Assembly: GCF_003086295.3 (NCBI RefSeq) | Contig: NC_092053.1 | Span: 87,481,671 to 87,545,670, forward strand | Length of the DNA: 64,000 nt | Direction: 5' to 3' | Origin: Arachis hypogaea | Taxonomy: Eukaryota; Streptophyta; Magnoliopsida; Fabales; Fabaceae | Shown here: in pieces, positions 11,327-23,646 of the stretch | Layout: every line of letters starts with the position of its first letter | Position numbering within the stretch: the first letter of the stretch is position 1 | The notes under the pieces: model-generated | Database searches by the model: none | What the model was told of the DNA's origin: nothing | The model's input: the letters and a program-made list of their open reading frames with translations, nothing else | Made by a program: the position numbers and the translations under genes

Positions 11327-12803
11327 TGACGTAGCGGAAATTGGCGAGTTAAGAAATTATTATAAGAGATACGTTGCAAGTACAGTCCTTAACCAACCGA
11401 AATTTTGTTTATCAATCTAGAAGGGTTGTCACAAAAATTAGAATTAAAATACTGGGAGTATGAATCCTAGGTCGTCTCCCAACGAGTTGCAGAAAGGTGT
11501 GCTATTTTATTAATCAGATATTTTCTAAAATGGTTTGAGTTGATAAATAGGAAATTAAATCAGAGAAATTATGTAATTTTAATAAAAACCTTTGCTGGGA
11601 GTAGATTAGTTGAAGCCCTATTCTTGTTGGAGTACTCTCAAGATTAATTGATAATTGAAGGTTGTTCTGCTTAGTTATCCCTTACTAGGTAGAGGAAAGT
11701 CAAGCAAGTTGGAAAGCTATTTCTATTCACAAGTTCCAATCCTCCCTCTTGGAAAGGATTAGTGTCAGTGACTAGAGGACAATCCAACAATAAACCCAAT
11801 TACAATTTTTCTCTTGAGCATTCCAACTCAAGGTCCTCCTTTCAATCAACTCCCAATCAAGTTATGGAACTACTCACTCATTATGAATGTAAACTTCACA
11901 ACATAAGAAAGGAAAATAAAGAAAGACATGATAAATAATAATCAAAAAGATCAATTAAAAATAAAAGTAGTTCTTGTATTAATAAATTCTAAAAATAATC
12001 CAATAGTAATTTTGAATAAATTGAAGACATGGAAGAGTAAGAGACAAGTAAGGAAACAAACTAGAATGATGAAGTTCTGACGGAGGAAATAACTCTTCTC
12101 AATATCCCAATCCAAAAAGCAATAAAATCAAAATCCTAAGAACTATGGATGTGTAGAGAGAAAACCTAGAGGATGAGTAAAATCAGATCTAAAACTAAAA
12201 CTAGATAGAATGAATGTTGTCTGTGGTCTCTGCATGTTCCCTGGCTCTAATCTGCTTTTCTGGGCCGAAAACTGGGTCAAAACAGGGCCCAAAATTGCCC
12301 CCAGCGAATTCTGCAGATTCTGCAGATCGCGCACGTCACGCGATCGCGTCATCCAGCGTTTTGCCTTGCCACACGTGCATGTCGTCCATGCCTTCGCGTC
12401 ACTTATGCAGTTTCCAATCCGCGCAGTCGCGTGAGCCATGCGTCCGCGTCACTGCAATTTCCTCTATGTCGCGCGGTCGCGTGAGCCATGCGTCCGCGTC
12501 ACTTCTCGCTGGTCATCTCCTCAATTTCTTGTGTTCCTTCCATTTTTGCAAGCTTCCTTTCTAATCTACAAGTCATTCATGCCCTATAAAGCCTGAAACA
12601 CTTAACACACAGATCACGGCATCGAATGGAATAAAGGAGAATTAAAAATACAAAATTAAAAGTCTCTAGGAAGCAAGTTTTCAACAATGAAGTATTTTTA
12701 GGAAGGAATTATAAATGCATGCTTATCATATGAATAAGTGGGTAAAGATTTGATAAAACCGCACAATTAAGCACAATATAAACCATAAAATAGTGGTTTA
12801 TCA
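11327..12803 (-). repeat. 3' LTR of element D
   Basis: Minus-strand LTR from TGATAAACCAC (12803) to GCTACGTCA (11327). Paired dyads at 12422/12439 and 12472/12489 are 17 bp apart. The LTR-end hairpin is at 11452-11470, with one mismatch. A polypurine tract abuts its right edge, so this is the 3' LTR. Confidence 0.85.
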
Positions 12804-12840
12804 ACCTCCCCATACTTAGTCATTAGCATGTCCTCATGCT
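12804..12840 (-). other. Polypurine tract and preceding hairpin of element D
   Basis: Minus strand TAAGTATGGGGAGGT directly abuts the LTR. Upstream is the hairpin AGCATG-AGGA-CATGCT (12825-12840), also found at K1 and K2. Plus-strand DNA synthesis would start at this tract. Confidence 0.85.
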
Positions 12841-14371
12841 TAGTTGAAGGAGATAAAATAAATGAGTAGGAACATGTAAAACTCATGCAATGCAATGCAA
12901 CCTATATATGTGAATGCAACTACATGATTTTTGTCTACTTGGTCAAAAGTAAATAAGCTCTTCAAGACAGTTACAGATCAAATTCCACTAATTTAATTCT
13001 TATACAGTAAGAACAGATAAAAATGCAAGAAGGTAGCTCATGAAAGCAGGGAACATAGAATTTAAGTATTGAACCCTTACTGATGATGTATGTACGCTCT
13101 AATCTCTCTGGTGTATAGGGTAATCACTCTATCCTTCTCTAATCATGCTTTCTAGTTTTTGTTTTTCACCTAACCAATCAACAACATTTAATATACCAAT
13201 GCAAACATCATGAGGTCTTTTCAAGGTTGTAATGGGGCCAAGGTAAGGGTACAGGTATATATATGGCTAAGTAAGCTTATAAATTGAAACTTTAATTAAC
13301 CCAAGCTTTCACCTAACACACATATATAAATTCTATATAACTTAAATTTCATACCTAGCTACCCAAAATTTTTCTTTCACATTCCATACTCATGTATCAA
13401 CTTTCATTTTAATTTTATCATACATGCATTGATCTTTGAATTCTTAACTTAACATTGGGGTAATTTTGTCCCCTTATTTAATAATTGAATATTTTTGGAT
13501 TTTTTTAAATGCAGCTTATCAATGCACATAGATTTTTAATTCCTATAGTTTTACATGAGTAGGTACCCAAATTTCCATTATATTATCATGACATATTCCC
13601 TTATTATCTTTTGTTCCCACAATTTTCCCATACTTAATTGACTCACAATCTTATCTTAAGCTAACCAAAGATTCAATTTGGATATATAATTGTTTTTCCG
13701 CTTCAGGCTAGTAATGTGGTAAAATAAAGAACAAATGGGATTTAAAAGCTCAAAATGGCTAACAAAGGTAAATTAAGGGGTAGGCTTAATTTGGATAAGT
13801 GAGCTAAACAAATAATGGCTTCAATCATATGCAAGCATATAGATATATTAAACATTGGACATATAGGATGAAACAAAATATAAATTACAATCATAGAGAA
13901 GTAAACACATAAGAATAAAATAATTATGGATAGATAATGTAACCTTGTATAAAGGCTCAAATCTCACAGGTTGTGTGTTCTTTAGCTCAAAAACCATGTT
14001 CCAAATACAACTTCAAGCAAATTTAACATTAAAGTTTTAATTAAAATTAGTGAAATTTTGTTCTAAAAATAGGGTCTTAGAAGAAACTTATTGTCTTTTC
14101 AATCAAGTAGAACATGCATGCAACTAATCTATTACTATGCAATTTATCCTATTTTACAAAAGAAGAAACTAACTAAATAACCTATTTTGTTGGTGTTAGG
14201 GAAGAGAAATTACCTCCGAAAGTCAGGTACTAACCGACCTCCCCACACTTAAGGCTTTGCACCGTCCTCGGTGCCATCTGTCAGGAACAAAGGTGGGCTG
14301 GTAGCAGTATCTCCACAGTCGGGACCGTCATGGCTCCCTGTGCTAGTAAAGGAAGTGGAGTCCGGGGTGTC
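12841..14371 (-). other. 3' untranslated region of element D
   Basis: About 1.5 kb, AT-rich, no gene. It parallels (inverted) 54229-55740 and 44589-45131, for example the stretch reading TATGTATGTTAGGTGA in the K copies. A second purine-rich AAGTGTGGGGAGGT lies at about 14237, just after the ORF2 stop, so the tract sequence is duplicated at both ends of this region. Confidence 0.65.
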
Positions 14372-17176
14372 TTAGTCTTTGTATTTTCCTTTAAGTAGCT
14401 CCTTGAGGTATGTGAATCGGCACTTGTTATGGCGCTCTCTTAGCTTTGCTTTGTGTTCCTGCCGATCCAACCTTTTAAGTATCTGATGAAGCAGTTGATT
14501 GGTTGTAGGTGCTTGTGGTGTTGAAGGAGGAATGTCTTCAGCCGGTTCAGTAGTCTGGCTTGTAGTGGCTGCTGGAGGTCTGATATATTTCCCGTTAGGG
14601 ACATACTGATCATCCCATGGAAGCATGCTGATAAACCACAATTTTATGGTTTATCTTGTGCTTAATTTGGGGGATTTTATCACCTTTTCCCACATTTATT
14701 CAATGAAATAGCATGGTTTTGTAATTCTCCCTTGAATTGTGCTTAAATGTGAAAACATGTTTTTTAGGCCCTAAAATTGGTGATTTTAATTCACTTTAAT
14801 TCCATTTGATGCCTTAATGTGTTTGTTGAGTGATTTCAGGTTCATAAGGCAAGTATCGGATGGAAGGAGTGATGAGAAAAGCATGCAAAGCGGGAGAACA
14901 CATGAAGAAATGAAGGAACCGGAAAGCTGTCAAGCCCGACCTCTTCGCACTCAATCGATCATAACTTGAGCTACAGAGATCCAAATGAGGCGGTTCTAGT
15001 TGCGTTGGAAAGCTAACATTCGGGGCTTCAAAATGATATAAATTTTACTATATGTTACTTCACGCTCAGGGGCGCGCATGCGCCATGTACGCGTGCGCGC
15101 CGATTCTGCTGTGGCCCACTAAGGTGAAATCGCCCCCAGCGATTTCTGAAGCACTTTGGCCCAGTCCAACTCATTTCTGAAGCTATTTCATGCAGAATTC
15201 AAGCTTGGGCAAGGAGGGAGCAATTGTTTGGTAGGGTAGCATCATGTAGGTTAGTTTCTAGAGAGAGAAGCTCCCTCTTCTCTCTAGAATTAGGTTGGGT
15301 TAATCTCTTCTAGATTTAGGTTTAATTCATACTTTGATTTACTTTTCCTCTACAATTTCTTGTTCCTCTACTCTTCTTCTCTCTAATTTTGTATTTCATT
15401 TTAGTAATTGCTTACTTTGTTGTTGATGCACTTTTGTTCTTCCATTTTCCTTTAATGCAATTTATGATTCATGTTCTTTTATCATTGATTTGCTTTATTG
15501 TTGTTTAAATCCTTGCATTTGAGTAGTGTAGATTTATATTCCTTGTAATTTTACTATGCTTTCCTTTTATTCCTTCCAAGTGTTTGATAAAATGCTTGGT
15601 TGGATTTTAGTGTAGATTTTGAGCATTCTTGGCTTGGAGAGAGTGATTAGGCAATCTTGAGTCATGAAAACCCAACTCAAAGTTGGTGATCTAGAGTTGT
15701 TAGCTAATATTATTTCCATTGACGCTAATCTTTTGCTAATTAAATTAGTGAGTTGATCAGGACTTTTGGATTGAGATTAGCTAGTCTTGTTAGACTTTCT
15801 CTGAGTATGAGGATAACATGATACCTTCCTCTATCTTCGGGGATGATGTAATAAGATAAATTCTTGTTATTATTGTGGTATGATTGATTAATCTTGTTTG
15901 ACTTTCTCCCTATTTGTTGGAGTTGACTAAATAAGATGAATTAATCATTGCATGACTAGGATAGAAAACCTATGATCTCAACACTTGCCAAGAATGTCTC
16001 TCTTCCTTACTTGTCTTCTTTAAATACTTGAATGATTTACTCTTCTTGTCATTTAAATTCTTGCCCCTTTATAAATCAAAACCCCCTTGTCCCCTCATAG
16101 CCAATAATCATTCACTTCATTGCAATTCCTCGTGAGACGACCCGGAGTCTAAATACTCCGGTTATTTCTTATCTGGGGATTGTTCTTTGTAACAACCTGA
16201 AAATTTAATTTGATACGAGAGTTGTTTGTTAGGTTGGAGCTATACTTGCAATGCAAATATTTTGTGAAATTCCTTACCCACAACAATTTTTGTGTCACAT
16301 GGCTTTGGTGTCCCCAGCTCTGTAGGAGACTCCGACTGCTGAGACAAGATCTGAGACCAAGGCGGGAAAAGGTAAGTTGTTTGCATTTTGTACGTGTCCC
16401 ATGGCATTCCAGATGTGTCTTGGTAGGTTCAGAGGCTGGTCTGCAAGGATGCACCATAGTAGAACGGCCATGTCTACAGTGAAGGAGGATTCATGGGTGC
16501 TCAGAAAGACGTAATGGGGCATAATCTGTGCCCATACTCGAGCCTCCAAGGTAAGTGCGGAAGCCAATATTCCCTTAAGACGGGAATGACGGTACCCGTA
16601 GATCCATCTGCTGCCAGGTAGTACGATAACTCTGAGAACAGCGTCCCAGTCGAATTGGTACATCTGGCGCTTGAGTGCGACTTCTTGAAATGCGTCCAGT
16701 CCTTCTAGAGTAGAGGGGAGATCTAAAGCTCGTTGAATGGCGTCTTCTGTAATAGGAACTTGCTTCTGGTGGACATAGACTGACTGCAGGGTTGGCGGGT
16801 GGAAGTTGGAGTAGAACTCGACTACCCAGGAAAGATTAACCTGTCGTGACTGTCTCTATAGGAAACCCCATTGTCTTTGTGCAATTTGCGGCTCAACATA
16901 TTCAGAAATATGGTTTGGGAGGATAAGAAGGTATTCGTTGTTGTAACTCCTTTCTGCCAGGATGGAGAACATCTGCTCACAGTAGCGATTGGTAAATCGC
17001 GCAGTGTCCTTTGCTGGGATGGCTTTCTCTTTATCATCAACCTTTATAATCTTCTTAATTCTTTTTGTTGAGGGTTTAACTGCAGTTGAATATGGCTCTG
17101 CCACTAATGCTCTTTTTGTTCCTCTCCTTGCTATTGATTTGGGAGCAGCTTTCTCTTTGCCTTTCTTGGTGGCCAT
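14372..17176 (-). pseudogene. ORF2 of element D, split by solo LTR I
   Basis: Putative plant transposon protein in the env position, after pol. The start is the ATG at 17176, directly behind a splice-acceptor-like TTTTTTTAG. The N-terminus MATKKGKEKAAPKS and the following RRGTKR are strongly basic. The helical domain follows, with NRYCEQMFSILAER, VNLSWVVEFYSNF, ITEDAIQRALDLP and FTVDMAVLLWCILADQPLNL. The C-terminal part after the LTR has a Thr/Pro/Ala-rich linker, then LLHQILKRLDRQEHKAKLRE, a charged helix. One in-frame TAG lies at about 16856. Apart from that and the LTR insertion the frame is intact over about 380 codons. The same layout occurs at 49793-50902. A DNA- or RNA-binding role is only inferred. 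Confidence 0.8.
14639..16297 (+). repeat. Solo LTR I inside D ORF2
   Basis: A complete LTR, TGATAAACCAC to TGTGTCA, with flanks CATGC (left) and CATGG (right), a 5-bp target duplication with one change. ORF2 reading continues across it. No internal sequence remains, as expected after LTR-LTR recombination. It carries one dyad pair (15073/15090), the CCTCTTCGCACTC block (14939-15050) and a perfect hairpin CCGGAG/CTCCGG at 16142-16161. Confidence 0.9.
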
Positions 17177-17994
17177 CCTAAAAAAAGAAAGGAAAAGTAT
17201 GTTAAAATGTCAAGGGTTGGAGCAAGGAAGAGGGCGAAAAAAGTGGTAATCAATGCACATTAAAAGATGAATGATGTTAACACATGGTCATGACTACATG
17301 TGGAAAATCATCAATGGAAATATAGCAAGTCCATATGGGGACAATTAAATGCTAGGTGTTTATTGGCATGCAGGTAAAGGCATGAGTAGCATAGATCAAG
17401 CATTTAATGTCCAAGTTAGATTACCAAACCTTTCAAACTGATAATTTGTTTGTAATGACAATTATATTTAAATAATAAAATATTAACAAGGGTTTTGTGA
17501 AAAACAGGCATATAGAGTGGTAGATTAAAAGAAATCCAAAAATAGTGCACAATGCCATACGGGCGTTTTCACAAACACATAGCATGCATGGTAAATAAGC
17601 TATTGAAAATATTAAATTGAACATGTAAGTAACCCTTTTAAAAAGTAAAATATAATTGTCAAACAATTCCTGAATAATCCACAAGCAAACCATAATGAAT
17701 AATAATGACCCTAATAAACATCCAACACCAATTAAAAGAAAAAGAAAGAAAAGGAAAACATGGATAATACAAGTAAAAAGAAAAAGAAAAGGAGAAGAAA
17801 ACATAAATTAAGAAGGAGGATAGAAAAGGAAAGAAGGAAGAAGAAAAGAAAAACCTTGTTAATGGTGGTGAGAGAGAGAAAGTAGAAAGTGAGAAAGAAG
17901 GAAGAAGAAGAAAGGGGAAGAATTTAATGTGGAGGGAAAAAAAGTAGAATTTGGGGAAGAGAAAGATAAGATATTTGGCAAATTAGGATAAGCT
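17177..17994 (-). other. Leader of D ORF2 with splice-acceptor-like site
   Basis: On the minus strand this is a long pyrimidine-rich AT stretch ending TTTCTTTTTTTAG at 17178, one base before the ORF2 ATG. K2 shows the same arrangement (TTTCAG then GATGGCC at 54139). This fits a spliced subgenomic RNA. No other gene was seen. Confidence 0.55.
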
Positions 17995-18009
17995 GTGCGG
18001 CGCAAGCGA

Positions 18010-18355
18010 CGCGGATGCGTGGTGTACGCGTTCGCGTGGATGGCGCTTAAATGAATCGACGTCGTCGCGTCGGTCACGCGGACGCGTGACGCGTTTTGTG
18101 CTACTGGCACGAGGGCAGCCTCGCGCTCGCACAACTCTCTGTTCAAAACTCATTATTGCCAAATTCTAGGGTGACGCGGTCGCGTGGTTGACGCAATCGC
18201 GTGAGTGGCCATTATTGGGATATGACGCAGACGCGTGAGCCATGCGTCTGCGTGGTAAGGCTTGTGCGTTCAGCACCAGTCCAGCACCACTCTAGCACAA
18301 CTTTCGGTCGTGCACCCTTTCTTACGTCGATTTTCAGGTCACGCGTCCGCGTGAG
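18010..18355 (-). repeat. Dyad spacer of element D, part left of E
   Basis: CGCGNNCGC-type pairs at 17-bp spacing: 18010/18027, 18060/18077, 18175/18192, 18226/18243 and 18342 (partner cut off by E). It is homologous, inverted, to the K2 spacer at 53048-53575 and to the J spacer at 40700-41215. Confidence 0.85.
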
Positions 18356-20010
18356 TGGTGCACGAAATTGTGATCCTTAACAACGGTGCCAAAAACTTGG
18401 TGCTCGGAACGTAATTCACACACTTTGTCACAACTTCACACAACTAACCAGCAAGTGCACTGGGTCGTCCAAGTAATAAACCTTACGTGAGTAAGGGTCG
18501 ATCCCATGAAGATTGTCGGCTTGAAGCAAGCTATGGTCTCCTTGTAAATCTCTGTCAGGCTGATTCAAATGGTTATAGAATCTTAATAATTTAAAACATA
18601 ATTAAAATATAAATAGGATAGAGATACTTATGTAAATCATTGGTGAGAATTTCAGATAAGCGTATAGAGATGCTTTCGTTCCTCCTGAACCTCTACTTTC
18701 CTGCTGTCTTCATCCAATCATTCCCACTCCTTTCTATGGCAAGCTTTGTGTAGGGCATCACCGTTGTTAATGGCTACTTCCCATCCTCTCAGTGAAAATG
18801 GTCCAAGATGCACTATCACCGCACGGCTATTCATCTGTCAGTTCTCGATCATAGTGGAATAGGATTCAGTAATCCTTTTGCGTTTGTCACTACGCCCAGC
18901 ACTCGCGAGTTTGAAGCTCGTCACAGCCATCCCTTCCCGGATCCTACTTAGAATACCACAGACAAGGCTTAGACTTTCCGGACCTCAAGAATGGCCGCCA
19001 ATAGTTTTAGCCTGTACCATGAAAACTCTGATCTCACGATCAGAAGGCGAAGAGATACACATTCAAGCTTGTTTGCATGTAGAACGGAAGTGTTTATCAG
19101 GCACGCATTCATAAGTGAGAATGATGATGAGCGTCACATAATCATCTCATTCATCATGTTCTTGTGTGCGAATGGATGTCTTAGAGAAGAAATAGGCTTG
19201 AATTGAGTAGAAAAACAGTAGTACTTTGCATTAATTCATGAGGAACAGCAGAGCTCCACACCTTAATTTATGATGGGTAGAAACTCTACCGTTGAAAATA
19301 CATAAGAACAAGGTCCAGGCATGGCCGAATGGCCAGCCTCCCCGAATGGCATATGAATTTGAAAATTAGGGAAAAAGACCTTTAGTGCAATAGTAAAGAG
19401 TTCTATTTATCCTAAACTAGTTACTAGGGTTACAAAAATAGGTAAATGATGCAGAAATCTACTTCCGGGCCCACTTAGTGTGTGCTTAGGCTGAGCATTG
19501 AAGCTTTCACATGTAGAGGTCTTCCTTGGAGTTGAACGCCAGTTTGTAACCTGTTTCTGGCGTTTAACTCTGCTTTGCAACCTGTTTCTGGCGTTAAACT
19601 CCAAAATAGGGCAGAGAGCTGGCGTGGAACGCCAGTTTGCGTCATCTAAACACAGAAAAAGTATGGACTATTATATATTTCTGGAAAGCCCTAGATGTCT
19701 ACTTTTCAACGCAATTTAGATTGCGCCATTTGGACTTCTGTAGCTCCCAAAAATCCACTTTGAGTGCAGGGAGGTCAGAATCCAACAGCATTTGTAGTCC
19801 TTCTTCAACCTCTGAATCTGATTTTTGCTCAAGTCCCTCAATTTCAGCCAGAAAATACTTGAAATCATAGAAAAACACACAAACTCATATTAAAGTCCAG
19901 AAATGTGATTTTTATTTAAAAACTAATAAAAATATATTAAAAACTAACTAAATCACACTAAAAACTATGTAAAAACAATGCCAAAAAGCGTATAAATTAT
20001 CCGCTCATCA
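18356..20010 (-). repeat. 3' LTR of element E
   Basis: Minus strand TGATGAGCGGATAA to TGCACCA. It carries four palindrome units at 31-bp spacing (19526, 19557, 19588, 19619), the LTR-end hairpin CCTTAC/GTAAGG at 18481-18496 and an internal primer-site-like copy. I counted about ten differences from the other LTR in the first 160 bases. Confidence 0.9.
18374..18391 (-). other. Fossil primer-site copy inside the E 3' LTR
   Basis: Minus strand TGGCACCGTTGTTAAGGA, preceded by GCACCAAGTTTT, repeats the true LTR-end/primer-site junction (GCACCAAGTTTT then TGGCGCCGTTGC at 33323-33358). Confidence 0.7.
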
Positions 20011-20048
20011 CAACACCAAACTTAAATTGTTGCTTGTCCCCAAGCAAC
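20011..20048 (-). other. Tract module of element E
   Basis: Minus strand: perfect hairpin GTTGCTTG-GGGA-CAAGCAAC (20048-20029), then AATTTAAGTTTGGTGTTG directly abutting the LTR. The motif is G/T-rich rather than purely purine but occupies the tract position, as in F. Confidence 0.75.
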
Positions 20049-20277
20049 TGAAAATCAAATAGGATAAAAAGAAGAGAATATACTATAAATTCCAAAATAT
20101 CAATGAAACTTAGCTCCAATCAGATGAGCAGGACTAGTAGCTTTTTGCCTCTTGAATAGTTTTGGCATCTCACTTTATCCCTTGGAGTTCAGAATGATTG
20201 CATCTATAGGAACTTAGAATTCAGATAGTGTTATTGATTCTCCTAGTTCAGTATGTTGATTCTTGAGCACAGCTACT
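20049..20277 (-). other. Element E 3' untranslated region, distal part
   Basis: AT-rich, no gene. Interrupted by LTR F at 20278; sequence that I take to be its continuation resumes at about 26665. Confidence 0.6.
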
Positions 20278-22508
20278 TGATGCACGGAAACTTGTCTCTT
20301 AACAGATTTCCCTCGGCAAGTATACCGAATTGTCGTCAAGTAAAAACTCACAATAGAGTGAGGTCGAATCCCACAGGGATTGATTGGTCAAGCAACTTTA
20401 ATTGGATGAATGTTCTAGTTGAGCTAAGCATAATTTTATTTGAGAATTGCAGAAAATTAAATGGCGGGGAAAGTAAATGGCAGAAAATATAAATGCTGGA
20501 AATAAAGAGCTGAATATAAATGACGGAAAGTAAATTGCAGAATCTTAAATGGGGAATGGGGAATTTAGCATGAAAGTAAATGGCAGAAAGTAAAGAGAAT
20601 GGGTAAGATTAGAAATGGGGGATTCATTGGGCTTAGGAGATGTTGCGTTCTCCGGATCAAGTTCATTTTCATCCCTTCCTCAATCAATGCATTCATTGAT
20701 CTCCTTGGCAATCTTAAGTGATTAAATTCCAATTCCTTGGTAATTCAATCTCTCAAATCTTGATCAATAGCCAATTCCTTGGTCTAATTGCTCATGAGAA
20801 GAGATGAAGTATGGTCACTGATTATACCACATGTATTTCCAAATCAATGTATTGGGAGAATTATATGTCACCATATCCGCCCAACCCCCAATTTGGTCCA
20901 ACATGAGAAAGTATTTCTAGCATGATCCCTTCATTCCTCTTCCAAGGTTCCGAAGAGATCCAAGTATGAATAGCTTCTTTTCCAAGACAACTACCCAATT
21001 GGATGAAGATAGAAAGCTTTCTAATAAAATCAAGAGAAAATAAAGAAGAAGAATAATGAAAACTATTATTGATAAATCAAATTACAACAGAGCTCCCTAA
21101 TCTATTGAAAGAGGTTTAGTTGTTCATGGCTCTGGGAATGGAAAACAAAGATGGAGAATGCATTCCGAATGTAAAACTAGAAGTTACAGAGAAAGTAAAA
21201 TTATACAGAGAGTAGTTCTCCCAATCCAAAAGCTCCCCTCTAGTTCAAAATTACTCCTATTTATACTACTCTTCTGCTCTTCTAGTTGGCTCTTCAAGTC
21301 TTGGATATGGGCCTTTGGATCTTGAGTTGAAGCAGTTATCATCTTTAGTGGGCTCAGCTTCACTTGCGGAGAAAGTGTGCAGTAGGCATGGACTTTAGCT
21401 TAGGGCGTTAGTGGTGTTAACGTTAAGTGAAAATGTGGGGTCGAGAACGTTAGTGAAAATCACCTTTTTCACTAACGTTCCTAACCCAAAATGATCCATG
21501 TTAACTTCAACGTTAGTGGCACTAACGTGACCACTAATGTTGCTTCTTGGCCCTTCACAAACGTTACTGGGGTTTACCTTTCCCAATAACGTTGAGACTA
21601 CCCCTTTCTCCCTATGTTAGAGTTCACGTTAGTATAGTTAACGTGACCTTTAACGTAGGCTTGACAATTCTTCGAGAGCATTAGTGACACCTACCTTTTT
21701 CACTAATGCTCCAAAACGCCCCTTTCTCACGTTAGTGCTTCACGTTAATTACATTAACGTGGCCACTAACGTGGTGTTGATTGCCATATCCAATGTTAGT
21801 GACAAAGGTGAGTGTCACTAACGTTGGCAATTCCTTGCTCCTTCCACGTTAGAGTTCACGTTAACTGAGTTAACGTGGCTCTTAACGTAGCCAATATGGG
21901 CTTAGTCCAACGTTAGTGACAAAGGTGAGTGTCACTAACTTTGGCATTATCTTCCTCTTCCAGGTTAGAGTTCACGTTAACTGAGTTAACGTGACTCTTA
22001 ATGTGGCCAATTGCCCTTTTGGAGCCTTAGTGGCACTCACTTTTACCACTAACGCTTGGAGCTTCATTTTCCCCCACGTTAACTACCACGTTAATGTAGT
22101 TAATTACATTAACGTGGTAATTAACGTGGGCTATGATTGCTTCGAAGATATTATTGGCGATCACTTTTCTCATTAACATTGAAAGCTAGCTCCCATTCCA
22201 CGTTAGTGGTCACGTTAGTTAGACTAACGTGGCTACTAATGTGGCTTTTCCTTGCTTCCTTTGTCCTGAAATCAAGCAATTAAAGTGCATCAAAGCTCTA
22301 ATCCGAGTTATGAGTCATGCATTATCCAATTTGTCATTAAATTCATGCATAATTCTCATGAAATCATATAAAATTCACAATGTTTGGTTGAATCAAGATG
22401 TAAGTGAAATTCTACCCAAAACTTGCTTATTTCCTAAGAAAATGCATGAAACTACCCTAAAATAGTAAAGAAAAGGTCACTGAAACTGGCCGAAATGCCC
22501 TGGCATCA
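20278..22508 (-). repeat. LTR F, complete (3' LTR of element F)
   Basis: Minus strand TGATGCCAGGGC to GTGCATCA, perfect 5-bp terminal inverted TGATG/CATCA, about 2.2 kb. The right edge abuts a tract module, so it is a 3' LTR. Hairpin CTCAC/GTGAG lies at 20347-20362. Confidence 0.85.
21409..22250 (-). repeat. AACGTTAGTG / CACGTTAAC palindrome array in LTR F
   Basis: Two palindrome types alternate. One has arms AACGTTAGTG and CACTAACGTT around a short loop (near 21445, 21560, 21678, 21791, 21909, 22022, 22143). The other is built on CACGTTAACTGAGTTAACGTG. The super-period is about 113-120 bp over roughly seven units. LTR G (25560-26390) and LTR H repeat it. Confidence 0.8.
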
Positions 22509-22545
22509 CAACACCAAACTTAAAGCTTGCTTGTCCCTAAGCAAG
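22509..22545 (-). other. Tract module of element F
   Basis: GCTTTAAGTTTGGTGTTG (minus) abuts LTR F and is preceded by a hairpin with arms CTTGCTT / AAGCAAG (22526-22545). Confidence 0.7.
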
Positions 22546-23646
22546 TACTGAAACATGAGAATGATGAATGAACTGACAAGAGGAATGAATCATTATTGTG
22601 GAAGTCATGTCCTTGGTTTTATGGGGATTCATGCATAGCAACTTAGGTTCATTCCTTTACTGGCTTTCAGACCTTTATCATGCCCTGGAACACTCACTTG
22701 ATTGTACCCTTTGAGACTTTTATTTATTGATCCCTTTGTCTTTTCAAGGTTTATTGCATCCTTAGGCTAAGTGCTCTGTGAGGGCGCGACTCTTTAAAAT
22801 AAGCTTTCAGCCAACACTCCCGAACCAGTTGGTTCAAGGTGCTAGGTGTTGAAACACCCCTAAGAACTTACTCCCTCAAGTCTCTCTCCCCCATACATGC
22901 ACACCACAGGCACATGGTTTGTTATTTTCTTTCCTTGAGGCCTTGGTGTGCAGCACCTCTTTGGGTTACTAAATGTTCTGTAGCAAGGTTGCTCTTGATA
23001 GTGGATTTTCAGTTGATAATCCCGGGTTAGTTAACCCAAGTTACCAAGTGATGAAGCACTCCTAAGAACTTATTCATCCAAGCAGATCCTTGGTACAAGA
23101 GCACCACAGACACATCCCTCAAGATTCAAGCCCTTGGTGCCTAGCCTTATTTCTTATTACTTTTCTTTCTTTTTTAACTCTTATTGTTCTTTTCCTTTTT
23201 ATTATTAGGATCTTGTTATTTAGCTAGTCTCATGGGGTGTGTTTCAAGCATATGACTTCAGGACAGATAGTTGCCTTCCTACCTTGTTGGTGAAGCAACT
23301 TAGCTAAGTGATTACTATACCACAAGCTTAAGAACCTACTCCACAATTGATCATCACTCTGGTCTTTCATAACATCTCTTTTTTATTTGACTCAAGGGAC
23401 AAGTATACAAGTAAGCAAGGTGAAAATAAAGACAGGTAACTTGAACCAGCACACATATGACAAAGCAATGAAAATACTAAAGACAGAATTGAAAATTCCT
23501 AAGCTACTATGAAAACATGTTCTATTTTATACATGATTTTCCTTATTTAAAGCTTTGAAAAAGATGAAACAAAAAGGGAACTCCACCACCTTTTACTCAT
23601 GGGAGTGCTCATGCTCTCCCTCTTGTTTGTCCTTTTTGTGTTTTTC
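22546..23646 (-). other. 3' untranslated region of element F
   Basis: No gene seen. The sequence includes CACCACAGGCACATGGTTT-like and related repeats around 22895 and 23100 that resemble the E untranslated region near 26880. Confidence 0.5.

Noticed and set aside
17433..17804. Hydrophobic 123-residue minus-strand frame upstream of D ORF2
   Set aside because: T-rich leader sequence before the acceptor-like site; no homologous frame in K2.
21409..22250. Centromeric satellite
   Set aside because: The repeats are confined to one LTR family at a fixed place and the array is short; no long satellite array is present.
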